A stretch of 64,000 nt of DNA from Pristionchus mayeri (taxonomy: Eukaryota > Nematoda > Chromadorea > Rhabditida > Neodiplogasteridae): contig BTRK01000004.1 of assembly GCA_036245805.1 (NCBI GenBank), forward strand, positions 2,790,001-2,854,000. Reading direction: 5' to 3'. Positions 35,260 to 51,267 of the stretch are shown here, piece by piece (position 1 is the first letter of the stretch; each line of letters starts with the position of its first letter). The notes under the pieces are model-generated. The model was not told the origin of the DNA. It saw only the letters and a list, made by a program, of their open reading frames with translations, and did not search any database. The position numbers and the translations under genes were made by a program.

Positions 35260-37260
35260 ATGCATCGACGAGCACTGAAATATTCCGAGTTCGGCGACCC
35301 ACGAGAGGTTGTTGCGATGTATTCTATTCTCTTTCGAATATAGTGACACAACTAACACAAAAAGCAGTCTTAATTTCCGAAAAGCCGTATTGTCCGCATT
35401 AATCGCTCTTCAGGTAGTCCAGTTAGTGCAAGAGACGATCTCGACTGATCTGGGACCGTACGATGTGCGCTTCGTTTATCCTTTCCGCTCTTTCTCAAAG
35501 TAGTTCTCGTGGTATCGTTGTTCCAATCTCAACTCAACTCTATTTATCAACTTCCGGATCCCCTATAATAAAAAAGGCACGATACGAAGGTGCTTGTTCG
35601 CTGGTTGGCCGCTCCCATCAATCCGCTCGACATCAACAAGATACAGGGCGTCTACATACTGAAACCGCAACTGCCCGCTATCGGTGGCAGTGAGGGACTC
35701 GGAAGGGTGATGAAGGCGAGCGGTATTCGCTACTTCTTGAAAAGCTGAATAAACCAAACAATAGAACTGGCGAAAACCATCATCATTATTTTAATGTCCT
35801 TTAGCATATGAAGAATATGGCCCCATTCTCACCATCATTAATGTAATTGAAATTGCAATTACAGGTGGGCACCTCGGTTACGCGCGTCTCGCCGGGGAAC
35901 AAAGTGACCATATTTGCGATGAACTCTCCATGCTGGTCGGATGTCGCAGTAGTCGAAGAGGACGGGTTGCTTCCCGTCGACCAGAGACTGTCCCCGGTTC
36001 GTGCATGAATTAGCTACCATCTAATAATAATGGTGACATCGGCGGAGTGTTGCCCTTAAGAAAAATTATATCATCGAGGAAATGGAAAGATTATTTCCAA
36101 AGATTTGATTTGGAAGAATACTCAGTACAGTAGTCACTCAACAGGTCCAGGGCGCTACGATGATGGTGAATCCTCCGACGGCGTGGGTGATGATGATGCA
36201 GGGAGGGATGGAGAAGGGAGACTGGCTCATCCAGAATTCCGCCAATTCGGGAGTGGGAAGAGCGGTGATCGAGATTGCCAAGGGTGAGCTATCCATCTAT
36301 TTCAATTATCTCATTTATCAAACTTTTCAAGACATTTAGGAATGTGCAATGCCGTACATTTTCTGTAGTCCGAAATCAACATACAATCAAGAAAAGATTT
36401 TTCCATCATCATGACCTATCGATTGATAGTGTGCATGGTTATTTCCGATAAAGGGTGTGCACTAAAAACAAACGAAAGTGAAGATTGCTGCAGCGAAGGG
36501 CTACAACACGATCAACATTGTTCGCGATCGATCGAATATCCGGGCACTGAAGGTACTCTAGTAATGATAATGTAGATACATAAGCCTGGTTTATTTTTAG
36601 GACGAATTGAAGCATCTGGGTGGAGATGTGGTGTGGACAGAGGAAGAAGTGAGGACGGAAGGAAAGGCATGGCGCTTAATGGAGTTGGCGGTAAGAGCTG
36701 TCTACAGATATCCAGCCTCTTGGCCAGGGGAGGAATGCTCATAACCTATGGTAAGTAGCTGGACTTTGTGTGGTATTTTTATACATAAATTTCGCAGCTC
36801 CTCTTTAAAAATGTGAAATCGCATTCTTTCTTGCGGAATGAGCAAGAAAGCGCACGAGAACTCCACTTCGGCGCTTGTGTTCAACAACATCACAGCTGTC
36901 GGGTTCACAAACGGATTATGGTCGATGGATCCCGACAACAAGGAGGAATCCGATAGGATGTTTCGAGAGATCGTGGCATGCTATCAAAACATGAATTCAA
37001 AGTTTCCCCAAATAATTGATCGTTTGAGAAAATATAGCAACTTTTTTACAACTATCAATTCCACCTCAAGAGATGCAGAGTGTCAAATAACGAGTCAGTA
37101 TTTCGTAACTGTTCAGGACTTCTACATTCGCGGACTACTTCATCCTCCTCCGATGGATGTGCATCCTCTCGAGTATCAGACGGCGATTAGGAATTCCATG
37201 GATGGCAAACACAAGAAGAAGATGTTCATAATCCAGGAGGAAGAGAATTCAAAGTTGTGA
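35260..37260 (+). pseudogene. mitochondrial enoyl-[ACP/CoA] reductase (MECR)-like, apparently damaged
   Basis: MECR reduces enoyl thioesters in mitochondrial fatty-acid synthesis. Exons read HRRALKYSEFGDPRE (ATG 35260), [36 protein letters not shown] (about 35595), VGTSVTRVSPGNKVTIF and VQGATMMVNPPTAWVMMM. WLIQNSANSGVGRAVIEIAK (about 36215), KGYNTINIVRDRSNIRALK and DELKHLGGDVVWTEEEVR (36601-36656) follow, all in phase and collinear with the family. Directly after EEEVR the conserved block ALNGVGGKSCLQISSLLARG (about 36673) lies in another frame, and about 16 family residues are missing. The next exon, SKKAHENSTSALVFNNITAV, would need an intron ending TTGCG rather than AG. The C-terminus ends LLHPPPMDV...KKKMFIIQ with stop at 37258. 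This is either a pseudogene or an assembly error at one or both points. Confidence 0.7.
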
Positions 37261-38692
37261 ATACTGAAGTCGCATTCCTCGGTGTGTCTCATCAAATGCT
37301 TTCAATTTTATCACAACACGAATGTCCTCATTTCGATAACTTAAGAATTCAAAGAACGAACAAAGTAAATGTTCAGCATTGAAAGATCGATCCCGTTCCG
37401 AAATGTTCGAGGGAGTAATTACTTCTCCATCTTCAATCGTCGTTTCTCAGTTAAAGTCACGCGGCTCTTTGATTGTTTGATCTTTGCATTGTTGATCTTT
37501 GTAAGCGCGAGTAAGCGATAGACACGTCCATTGTTGATACCAAAAGATCACGCACGTGAGATACTTATTCGGGTCATGTTCACTTCAATTTATAAGTTCT
37601 CCCGACCAGAAAGAGTCGAAAACAGCACGCCCAGGAAAAGTCGACGCACGAAATATTTAATACAAATTGTTAATCATGACAAATTTGCAAGCTATTGAAG
37701 CCAATATATCGATACTTGATGGAAATCAATCGGGATTGAGATTTTCGACATGGACGGATGAATTTTAATTTTTCAACTTTTTGATTTACAAAACACTGTG
37801 TTGTTGGTTATAAATTGGTTCAAAACAACGTATTGTATTTTTTTCAAAGTTATCATGAAAGGTGCCCTATTGAGACTTTTTCTCGGAACCTATTATCTTG
37901 GAAAAGTAATGTTTTAAATTTAATTTTGGAACATCTGACTCGGAATCGATCAGCCTGGAACCGCTAATCTAGAACTTTCAACTCGGATTGAGAGGGTGGG
38001 AACTCGATGAGTGGGAATTTCTTTTTGAGAAACGTTCATCTCGGAACTTTTTTCAGGAAATTACCTAGTGTCATTAAGCATTTTTACTGAGCCAATTTCT
38101 TCTTATTCGGAAGATATGACTTTGAAAGGACATATCAGTCGGTATTGTAGGTGTTAGAGACTCCTCATCGCGAATAGGACGGACAGGGATGATTGGGCGA
38201 AAAAAGTTCCGAGATGAACAGTACCAAACCGAGAGTTAAACCGAGAGAAAAAAGTTCCGAAATGAACGTTCCATATTGAATTGTTCCGTGCGGAAAGTTT
38301 CTGACGTAAACAGTTCCAAAATTAGTGTTCCGTTAAAAAAATTCCGGAAAACATGTTCCGATAAAAAAGTTCCATCTCATTAGGGCACCTCATGAAATTG
38401 TGTGTTTTCCATTGTGTAGAATCGACTTGTTCTCATTTGTGAAGCTTCATCTTGATGAATTAGATGTTCCAAACTCTTTATCATTTTTCAGTTAGGCAGC
38501 GATAGGAATAAAGCGACCTAGAGTACCATTAAAATGTGATCCGTCAACGAGTTTTCTCTCTCTCTCTCTCGCGATGATCACGCATTGTTTGTGACGAAAT
38601 TCGCACTCGCTTTCTCACGCTCGCCCGATCTCTCGGCGACAATAAAAGAGCGGGGTCGCGATGCAAACCCCAGTCACGAGTTCGACCCAATT
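37261..38692. other. intergenic region containing one hAT-like element
   Basis: No exon was recognised. The block 37861-38389 is a non-autonomous transposon, listed separately. A short (CT)n run at about 38557-38573 precedes the small secreted gene. ACAATAAAAGAGC near 38639 could act as its TATA-like element; that is inference. Confidence 0.5.
37861..38389. mobile_element. hAT-like non-autonomous element with repeated GTTCCGAA-type motif
   Basis: A 529-bp element with ends GGTGCCCTATTGAGA and TCTCATTAGGGCACC. A perfect 8-bp duplication TCATGAAA flanks it (37853-37860 and 38390-38397). The interior has no ORF. It consists largely of irregularly spaced variants of GTTCCGAAATGAAC-like and GGAAC/GTTCC words on both strands. 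Confidence 0.88.
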
Positions 38693-39076
38693 ATGCAGCC
38701 AACCACAGTAATCCTGATGCTTCTCCTCGCTCTTTCGTTGGCCGCAGCACAACTCCTGCCCGGCAGCACTACTGGTGAGTGTCAGGAATGAATTAATTTA
38801 ATCCGAATTGTGAGATGCTAAATCTCCTGGTCTCCGTCTTTTCTTATGGCATGCTCGTGAGAGGGTTGCGTGATGAAGATACCGTGGCGTCATTTCTCGA
38901 ACGTTCAGAGTGTAAACTCATTTGCTCTTCCAGGCGGAGTAGTCAACGGCCGTGGTGGTCTGGGCAGATTCCTTCGACACATGGAACATCGAGATCAACT
39001 CAGCTACTACCCGTACGGAAATGACTTCGGCCAGGCAGCCTTCTACCCTTACGGAACGTTCGCCTTCTTCGGATGA
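38693..39076 (+). CDS. small secreted peptide with two YPYG motifs
   Basis: A two-exon gene. Exon 1 (38693-38774) gives MQPTTVILMLLLALSLAAAQ, a clear signal peptide, then LLPGSTT. Exon 2 (38934-39076) continues in phase with GGVVNGRGGLGRFLRHMEHR, then a tail with YYPYGNDF and FYPYGTFAFFG before TGA. The mature part would be about 55 residues, with no cysteine. The two YPYG-containing segments and the end -FFG recall neuropeptide-like or antimicrobial-type nematode peptides, but no dibasic cleavage site separates them. I do not recognise the family. AATAAA near 39188 fits a polyadenylation signal. The signal peptide and splice phase support a real gene. Confidence 0.65.
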
Positions 39077-41690
39077 CTAGAGCTGAAAGAGTCGAATGAC
39101 TTCACGATCGCTGAGTTATATGCAATGTCCATTATTGCTTGTCTCTCCAACATATTTCACCGTCTAAAAGATGTATTTCTCGATAGAAATAAACTCATTC
39201 GGGTAGCGACAATCTTCAAGTTTCCATGAGGATACTATTGTAGACATGATGCTCATCTCTTTGACAGAATGCTAATGCGTTTCCACTTGTACTTTACTGA
39301 ATTAAGGAAGAATTGATATCATCGGTTGGCGATCGGTAGGTGCTATGCACTTCCAATCATTAGATAATAAGAAGCAAACATATCATTAATCTTCGTTACG
39401 CACTTCGAAGCGTGATTATCAGCTCTTATCTTTCGGGTTTGCATAACACGTGTCTATTCAGGTTGTTTCGTGGTAAACATCGCCATAACCCCGATCAAAA
39501 GGTAATCTTCGTATTAGCGCATGACTAAGAAGAGCGATCAACGCTCACCAAAGCTCCTAGTAAGGAAATTAACGTAAAATATCAGGTTGTAACATAAGTT
39601 TTGTCGCGTCCAATCTCTTATGCATTTTAACCTCAGAAATTCTTCGAATTAATTTAATCTCAATTTCGTTATTCATCATCAGTGAGGGCCTTCGTACTCT
39701 TTCTTACGCGCTTTACTTCAGTCCTGTCAAGGCAGTTGAGGAGGCACATTAGTGAAACAAAGTTGTACTGAGATCAGGATTATAAATCATTTTCACGCAT
39801 CAGCTCTTCTTGAAAAGGAGAAATTATGCCGATTTAGTGTGATTTGCGTAAAGTACTACATATGTGCATAATTTTGAACCACTCACGGATAATGACAAAC
39901 GAAAATCGTTCTAGAAATGTAGACGAGTTTGTATAATGTGGATGGTTGGTGACGGTCGCGAAAACTTTCGCAAGCCGAATTTTCTTCTCAATAGATATCC
40001 AGATCCAAATAGTGGTGGAATATAGTTCACCCAAAGTGGTCAGTATACAGACAAAGTTTGGGGTAGATTGGGTTCTGTTGAGATAAGTGGCTCCATTCAG
40101 AACGATGGTATGTAAATGAAACTAATGAAATCGGCACTTTGTTTATATTCCTACATCGCACACATGTTCAATATCTGAATTGTTGTGTCCATCCTAACCA
40201 TAAACCCTTCCCTTACTAGTATCTACTTGGGATAAGTTTGGAAATAAATAGCTTTTGAATGACAATCTTTAATTCGAAACACCTAAACTTGCATATTTTG
40301 GTAAAATTGTGAGCGAATTGAATTAATAAAAATTCAAATTTCCCACAAGTGGAGTGTTCTTTCTCTCACTTGTTTAATGATAAATTATACCTCCATGAGT
40401 GGTAATTGGAACGCACTTATGTTAGTCACTGTTGTTGCAATTCTGGATTCAGAAGAGTTGGCTACGAATCAGCGGCTAACCTTACACCCAGTGAAGTATA
40501 TCTTTGATTCCGCTCAACATAGCACCATATCTGGCGTATATTTTGAAAGAGCATTGACGGGGTATATCACCATGCTGTAGAAGTTTGGTTCATTATTCAT
40601 CTCTGCGAACTAGCACCTGATCAAACGAATTAAAAAAATCTGCACCAAATTTAAATCAGTTCATATTAATATTTTTCGCATAGCCAGCGTGCGCAGTTCA
40701 GCTCTACCCTATGGTTTGAATGTGCATGAACACCCCAAACATATACTAGGAGGTCAGGCATTGATAATGTTTGAGAAGTATCCTTCATGGAAATATTGTG
40801 AACCTCCGAAATGCGACAAAACTTATGTTACAACCTAATACAACATCGAATCAAGAGTTGAACCTGATTTTTCAGAAAAAAACTCTTGTATTGCTCTCAA
40901 ATATCGCAATTCATATCAACTCACTAATCGCCCTCACTCGTATATCAACGACTAAATATTATTGTACCTTTTTCTCCTAACCTATGCCTAAAGCGACACT
41001 GGCATTTCGAGATAAGTGGAGTGAGAGGCGGACATCGAACTAGAGTGTCGAAATCGACTGATTGAGCAAATTCAAAGCGTTGAGAATGATTTTATCCAAC
41101 GCGTTGTTTAACATTCAAATCCAAATCCAAAAAGAGTTGTTTATTTGTCAACAAGTTGCGAATAATCGATTAAAAATTGTCAACAAGTTGTTTGTTTTCG
41201 ACACTCTACTTCGAACGAGGTCTTCATTCGAACTACTTTTGTCTCACACAGAGGAAAAGAAGCATCTTCCGCATCAGTTGCCTCCCTTCCCTATAATCAG
41301 TCGCATTATTACTACTCTCATGTCTCTCTTTTCACATCGGATTTCCTAGTCCATCCAAGCGTGCACCGTCGCTTCTTAGAGATGTGCCAAAGAACATTAC
41401 TCGATATTTAGCTATTTTCGCTGACCCTGCCTGCTCTCGTGAAGCATCGAATTCATTCAAAATGGTCAACGTATTCACCGCCAAGTCCAATCTGCTAACG
41501 GTTGCTGTTGTTGCGGTTGCTAGCTGCTAATGGTAGAAGAATATGCCACAAGAGACCGAAATTTGGGTCACTGTCTCTGGAATTTCCAATCTCTCTGATC
41601 AATCTTAGAAAGAGACCGGAAAATGTCTCTTGACGGCTGTAAATTCGCTTGACATGGCTGCACACCTTGACACTTGTTTACACTTTCAGA
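39077..41690. other. gene-poor stretch, no feature supported
   Basis: AT-rich sequence without recognisable exons, long inverted repeats or terminal-repeat elements. The ORFs here are short and lack family motifs. A brief ORF at about 41461 (MVNVFTAKSNLLTVAVVAV) with a hydrophobic stretch might be an N-terminal exon of the Srx remnant downstream, but that cannot be supported. Confidence 0.45.
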
Positions 41691-41691
41691 C

Positions 41692-42700
41692 TTCATCCAT
41701 CCGTCTTGTGGCAAATGCAACCGCTCTCTTCACAATCATTCATTGCGAGTAATGCGATTGTAACAGAATTTCCGTCCGAAGACGTAGATTCAGATGCTTC
41801 CACAACATGTTCGGCGCGCTCTGTGGTGCCCCAGCTACAGTGAACTTTCTCCAGCTAAACATTTTCACTTTCTGGTGCTGTCTCGGACGCGAAGTGTGAG
41901 TCTGCTGAGAGTTGACACCTAGCACACTCATTTTCAGCTTTGATCCGACCACATTTGCAAGCCAGTCGAGGCAGATTGTGGGAGAACTTGCAATTTTTCT
42001 CCTTTATTCAACCTTATACTTGCATCTTTATCACTCAATCGATTCATGTTTGTGGCGTTTCCAATCCAGGTGAGTTAGGATAAGATCACAGAGGATTGAA
42101 ATATGTAGCATCAATTTGCGTCGCCGTCACTTTATTGTGCACAATTGCTTGTGTGACGACAGAGTGTAGAAAAGACAACGGTACCTTTGCTCGATCTATA
42201 ATGCACAATTGTTTCAGAACATCTCCTCGCCCCCAGGTTTCCAGGTTGGGGCAGGACTATTCTAGCAATTGTTATTACGATAATGTTGGCAGTGCTTCAA
42301 ATGTCACCGGTCGCATTTTTCACGACATGGCACTTCAAAATAATACGAAAGTATTCAGTGAGTGCCTGCTATTTCATTTACGATAGTCAGGAATTCCTCT
42401 GGCTCTTCGCAGAAACTGCTTCCTGCCAATTCTTTTCAAAGTAAAATTCGCAACCTTATTCCAATTTTTTTTTACCGTTTTCAGCTACATCGACTTTGGC
42501 GGTTTGGTATTTGTGTCATGCATCATTTTCATTCTGGACTCTGTTTCATTAATCGCCCTACGCAAGGTTATGAAAGAAGTTGACATGCTGAATATGAAAA
42601 AAAATAGAAATTGATTTTCACTGCCCCTTTAGCACAAACTACGCAAGGCAAGAATCATAACGAGCTCATGTTTTTCGTTCAGGTAGCCATTTAAAAAAAA
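41692..42700 (+). pseudogene. Srx-family chemoreceptor remnant
   Basis: Exons resembling helices 2 to 5 of an Srx receptor appear in order. RLVANATALFTIIHCE joins in phase to CFHNMFGALCGAPATVNFLQ (about 41790-41890). A segment with LILASLSLNRFMFVAFPIQ (about 42010-42068) matches the helix-3 'NRF' motif. Then come KYVASICVAVTLLCTIACVT (about 42099), YIDFGGLVFVSCIIFILDSV (about 42483) and KNHNELMFFVQ (about 42648). Helices 6 and 7 are not seen; tandem-repeat sequence follows instead. The first exon is uncertain. Some frames do not join cleanly, so I take it to be a truncated pseudogene. Confidence 0.6.
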
Positions 42701-42724
42701 TTAGATACCAACATCGCATTTCAG

Positions 42725-42938
42725 CATTCCGGTACACAATATCCCATACTATTGCAGTCCGTCCCTTATGAATTATATCCCATTCTATTGCAGTCCCTCA
42801 TGACGTATGAGGTCAGTGCCAGTTAGATCGGAGGAGACCCAAAAAGTAGCCTTCTTCAATATTTTACTAGATGGGAGGAGACCCAAGATACTAGATCGGA
42901 GGATACCCAAAAAGTAGCCTTCTTCAATATTTTCGAAT
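42725..42938. repeat. two short tandem repeats
   Basis: First, a unit of about 40 bp containing ATATCCCAT(A/T)CTATTGCAGTCC occurs twice (about 42737-42800). Second, a longer unit containing GATCGGAGGA(G/T)ACCC and AAAAAGTAGCCTTCTTCAAT occurs twice (about 42829-42870 and 42893-42938), with a partial third copy between. Both look like local duplications. Confidence 0.85.
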
Positions 42939-44530
42939 GAGTGTTTTAAGATGCGGAAACTAATAGTGAAAATACTGAAGTAAGAGTTCTTCAGTCCGAT
43001 GATGGTGATCTGACCAAATGCCCATGATTTATCCACTCGTTGGCCAATTACGTTTTTCAGGGACATCATGACGACTTTTCACTCCCGTCTCATCCTAATT
43101 CGTCGCTTAACAGTCACGAAGGTCCACGAACTGACAATAACTCACTCTGTCTAAATTGAATATCTGACATGCAACCAAAGCTCCTATCCTGTATTACATT
43201 GTTATGACAATATTTTGAACTTTGCCTAGCATTGCAAGTGGAACTGATATTCTAGACAGTTACAGTAACAACTTTGCAAACAAATTAAAATGCGCTTGAC
43301 GGACTAGCCGTGAACTCGTTTTAAAATATTATTAAGAGGGCATTGCGAACTCGCAATGATAAATTATAAAATTGCGTGCCTGCAAAGAGGGAAACGGCAG
43401 AGAGAGGCTAGGTCAATGCGCCCGCAATGCGACAACAATATTATACCTGCAAATTCAACGTATGTTGATGATGTAATACGAACGCAACACAATATATTCC
43501 CCCCGAGAGCTCCTCCCATCAGCGCCTCCAGTGCTCGAATGCATATAAAGGACCCGAACGATCACAAAAGTGTATAGTTTGCTCGGTAGCCTACTGCAAC
43601 TGTCGCAAATCATCAGTAACCTGCCGGATGTTCCACATTACGATCATGGACGATCTCTCCTCTGATGCTTCCTCCTCTGACGGGAGCAACTGAGGACACT
43701 TTGAACATGCGGTCGGCTGTTCATCTACAAGCTCGTCTACTACGCCAAAAAAACTCCCATCTTCCTCTAACGAATCGTCATGAACGAGGTTTCAAATCCT
43801 TCGCAGGATAATATAATATTTCCCCTATGCTATCGAATGTAATGCATAAATACTTATATTTATATTTGTTTACAATGAACCAAAAACCATAAAATCTAGT
43901 TGTATGTGTTAGAGCTGCATTTATGAAGAGTCTGACTTCGCGTAATGGTGCGCAATTCTGTGATGATTCGAGCCTACAAATAAATTGCTGTTTCTAGGCT
44001 CATTTTTTAATGCTTTCAAAAGCTCTTTTTAATCATTATTTAAAGTTTACTGTCACTTTATTCTTTAGTATGCTTGATCAGCTGATCAAATCAATAACTC
44101 CGAAATTGAAATTATGCGATGTTGGGTGAATCTTCACTTGTTCTTCTCTATACCTTCATCATTAAAGATTTTCATCATAGTTGATCAGCAAGATCTATCT
44201 CTTGTCTGGGTATGCCCATGAGAGGTGAAAATGTTTTCTAAAGCGTTGCATTTTCAATAACACAGTTTACTGTGTCTATCTCTCTATTGCTCATATTATT
44301 CATGAAACAATTTATCAAAGGATGTGTAAGATCGCATGCATGCAACGTCGGTCTTGAAATCCCCATGAAAAGTGAAGAACTGATATGCAGAATTTAACTT
44401 TACTCACTGGATAACACACTTTGCCAATATCTCTGTACATCACATTCAGTAATTAAGGGGAAAAACGAACCGACTATCGCAGACTCATCATTAAAGAACC
44501 GCATGATATCTTCGATGATTAACACCTCCT
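42939..44530. other. gene-poor stretch, no feature supported
   Basis: No exon with family similarity was seen. A short ORF near 43646 encodes a Ser/Asp-rich peptide (MDDLSSDASSSDGSN) and is probably chance. The sequence is AT-rich without evident transposon ends. Confidence 0.45.
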
Positions 44531-44584
44531 CCCACGGGCATTATCAGCATGTATTGTGCAATGCATGTTGATAATGCCCGTGGG
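44531..44584. repeat. near-perfect 21-bp-stem hairpin
   Basis: CCCACGGGCATTATCAGCAT is mirrored by ATGTTGATAATGCCCGTGGG around a 12-base loop. As RNA, every stem position pairs, one as a G-U wobble. The size is compatible with a small hairpin RNA or a MITE remnant; nothing in the sequence decides between them. Confidence 0.7.
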
Positions 44585-45025
44585 ATGTGAACATCATGGT
44601 AAACAATACTTCACCTTGATGGGAAAAAAAAACTTTACGGAATATGTTTTGTGTTACTGCACACATTACAGATCATTAAGAGACCGGATCGGTAAGAACG
44701 GACCACCCCCGGACACGATTCCTTAGGAATGAGATCCAGGCGGCCACACTGGATGTGTTAAATCAATATCACTAGAGATTCACTACCTTCGACAGTCAAC
44801 ATGCCTTGAATGTTATGTAAAGCTGACTGGAATGCCCATGAGATATGAAAAAATCTTCGACCACTATCTACCTGTTTGCGTAGTATGATGTTGCATCACG
44901 TCACCGTTCATTCCCTAAACGATGAGTTCAACCCAAATGATCCTCTATGGGTAAAAAAAGGAGATGCATTCTAATATTCTTATTACGTTATACACCTATT
45001 ATGGTAGTGAAAAGGAAAGCAAGCA

Positions 45026-45031
<6 letters not shown>

Positions 45032-45104
<73 letters not shown>
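45032..45104. repeat. (TA)n microsatellite
   Basis: An uninterrupted run of about 36 TA dinucleotides. Sequence from 44585 to the 3' end of the cystathionine gamma-lyase gene at 45241 otherwise holds no recognised feature. Confidence 0.97.
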
Positions 45105-45110
<6 letters not shown>

Positions 45111-45240
45111 TCTTTAAAGCCTTTACTGAAGGCTACCAATACATTAATTGAGGCTGTGGTATGCATGCTTCATATAAGACCAAGGCAATTTAAACTCATT
45201 GCGAAAAACATTGTTAATTGTACTTTATCGATAAGTGCTC

Positions 45241-49429
<4,189 letters not shown>

Positions 49430-50016
49430 CTCAATTTAACCTTTTTTAAAAATATTTATAAATCGTCCTTCTCAAAAAGTCAACAGTACATAAATCTCGC
49501 GATAACTGTTATTTCGAGGAATGAGCACAGAAGAAGAGAAAAAATTGGTCTGAGCCGATAATGAAGAGGAATGAGAAAAGGTTTATTTTTTTCTCCACTT
49601 TCAATCACTGCACATGTGCAAGGGGAAAAACAAAACGCAAAGATCTAGTGTGTGTACTCTATTCCTAAGAACACTGAGGTACTTCACACGAAAGTGGCGG
49701 AAGTCAGTTTCAATATTGAGTGAGCGTTACGACCCGAGGAAAGTGTGTAACTTGTAAGAGCGCGAAAAAACACCAACACGTTTTCTCTTGGACAATTGCT
49801 ATTGAATGATTTGCGTTCGACCGCACATTGCATCAGCCAGAGGGAAGGAGTACATTGAAAACAATGTCCCTAGTGTCTCCGCATCAATGTTTCCCTAGCA
49901 CAAGAAATCACGATCTTAATTTTGCGTGCTCGCTCAATGGTTCAACAGGTGAAATAACGCGCATTATGCCTGATAATTTTTGAGAGATTTATCTTGCCTG
50001 CTTCGCCTGCGTTCCG
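49430..50016. other. upstream of cystathionine gamma-lyase, no gene seen
   Basis: Probable promoter side of the minus-strand lyase gene. No exon or repeat with clear structure was recognised. Confidence 0.45.
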
Positions 50017-50190
50017 ATGTCGACGATATTTCTTCCACTATCGACCCAGGCGAAAATCTATGCCTACTGCGATGTTATGTTCGTGCTCTCCATAACATTA
50101 AACACTGTCGGGCTGCTTTTCCTGCTGAAAACACCGCAGAACTAGGCTGCGATTCGCAAGTATCTCTTACTGATTCAGGTGAACAAGAGG
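50017..50190 (+). pseudogene. chemoreceptor fragment (Srh-like helix 1), with stop
   Basis: ATG 50017 opens MSTIFLPLSTQAKIYAYCDV, then a helix MFVLSITLNTVGLLFLLKTP. Srh receptors typ­ically show such a helix followed by a Lys-Thr-Pro turn. A TAG at 50143 follows, and the same frame continues AAIRKYLLLIQ, which resembles the next conserved Srh segment. No further receptor exons were identified. It is most likely a broken fragment. Confidence 0.5.
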
Positions 50191-50318
50191 AACTGCACTG
50201 CGGTTTACCTGATATTTTACATTTACCAATATTTTGGAATACTTTTTTAAAAGTATTTTGCATATTTTATATTTTGGAATAGTTCGATTCTTCGGAACAA
50301 TGTCTCATTATATGGCGT

Positions 50319-50429
50319 AAAGTTCGAAAATGAGACTTCATCTCTTCATTTCTCATGTAATCCAGATCAGACGAGCACTGGTAGAGCATTGTAAATAAAG
50401 AGACGAAGGTACGTTTATCGAACTCTAGT
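50319..50429. mobile_element. degenerate hAT-like MITE, TAGAGTTCG family
   Basis: Ends TAAAGTTCG and CGAACTCTA, inner arms CATCTCTTCATTTCTCATG and TAAATAAAGAGACGAAGGT. It resembles the better copy at 16573-16685. Flanking bases ATATGGCG and GTATGACT agree at only 5/8 positions, so the copy is probably old. Confidence 0.6.
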
Positions 50430-51267
50430 ATGACTCATTTTCGGGCAGGTTCGCTTGTTTGTGGCGATATACATCTGTTCCGAACCGGCGCAATTCTGTA
50501 GGCGTTCGGAAGTCGGATGATCTGCTTCAATACTCAACGGAAATGCGTCACAAACGTTCCTCCCATTGACCAAAGAAGCCAAATAAAATCCCCACCCTCC
50601 CTACCTTGCCCTTAAGAAGATCGCAGACCAAAACATCTCAGTGTCCTCCTACAGCTCTTTACCTCTAACGGGACAATGGCGCCTGAAGTCATGTATAGTG
50701 CCGACATCATATTTTATGTAAGATTCATACACATTTAACATAATCGGTGCAAGACTACGACAATTACTGTTGTACAACTCTACTCATCCAGACTCGCTAG
50801 GGATTACGCGTGCATCGCATTTTTCGGAATTCACTTTTAACCGAAGCACATAGATTAACAAATTTACATAATTATCCTGAAGGCCTGTAGCTTCTTCTGG
50901 GGAAATGATATTGGGGGTGTGCTTAAAGTGTCGTCAACTCAGTGGGCTTCTTTGGCTTCTCGGGCCAATACTGATTTGAGTTGTATGGGAGCATTATACT
51001 ACCGAACAATCGCGAGTATTAGAAACGTTCAGCGAGAATTGCATAGCGTCAATATTGACGGTAGATCACTCGAGTCGATGCTGATCTTTGCTATCACCTT
51101 GAAGTGCTCCAAGTATACGGAAGGGTATTCTCCAAGCTGGGTAGGAAAGGACCGGGATGATTGCAGGCCGAGGTAGTGGGACAAAATCACTAGTTGTTAC
51201 GGAACAAATTACGTATCTGCAATTCGATCGAAACAAACTGTCCATTACATGCGCGCATGGTATTATT
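50430..51267. other. no feature supported
   Basis: Mixed-composition sequence without recognised exons. Short ORFs around 50919-51344 lack family motifs. Confidence 0.4.

Noticed and set aside
27455..37260. An operon of zeta GST and MECR
   Set aside because: The genes are over 3.5 kb apart, with a transposon nest between them and no trans-splice-type spacing.
42785..43069. Minus-strand ORF of 94 codons
   Set aside because: It runs across the tandem repeats, which explains its internal repetition; no independent support.
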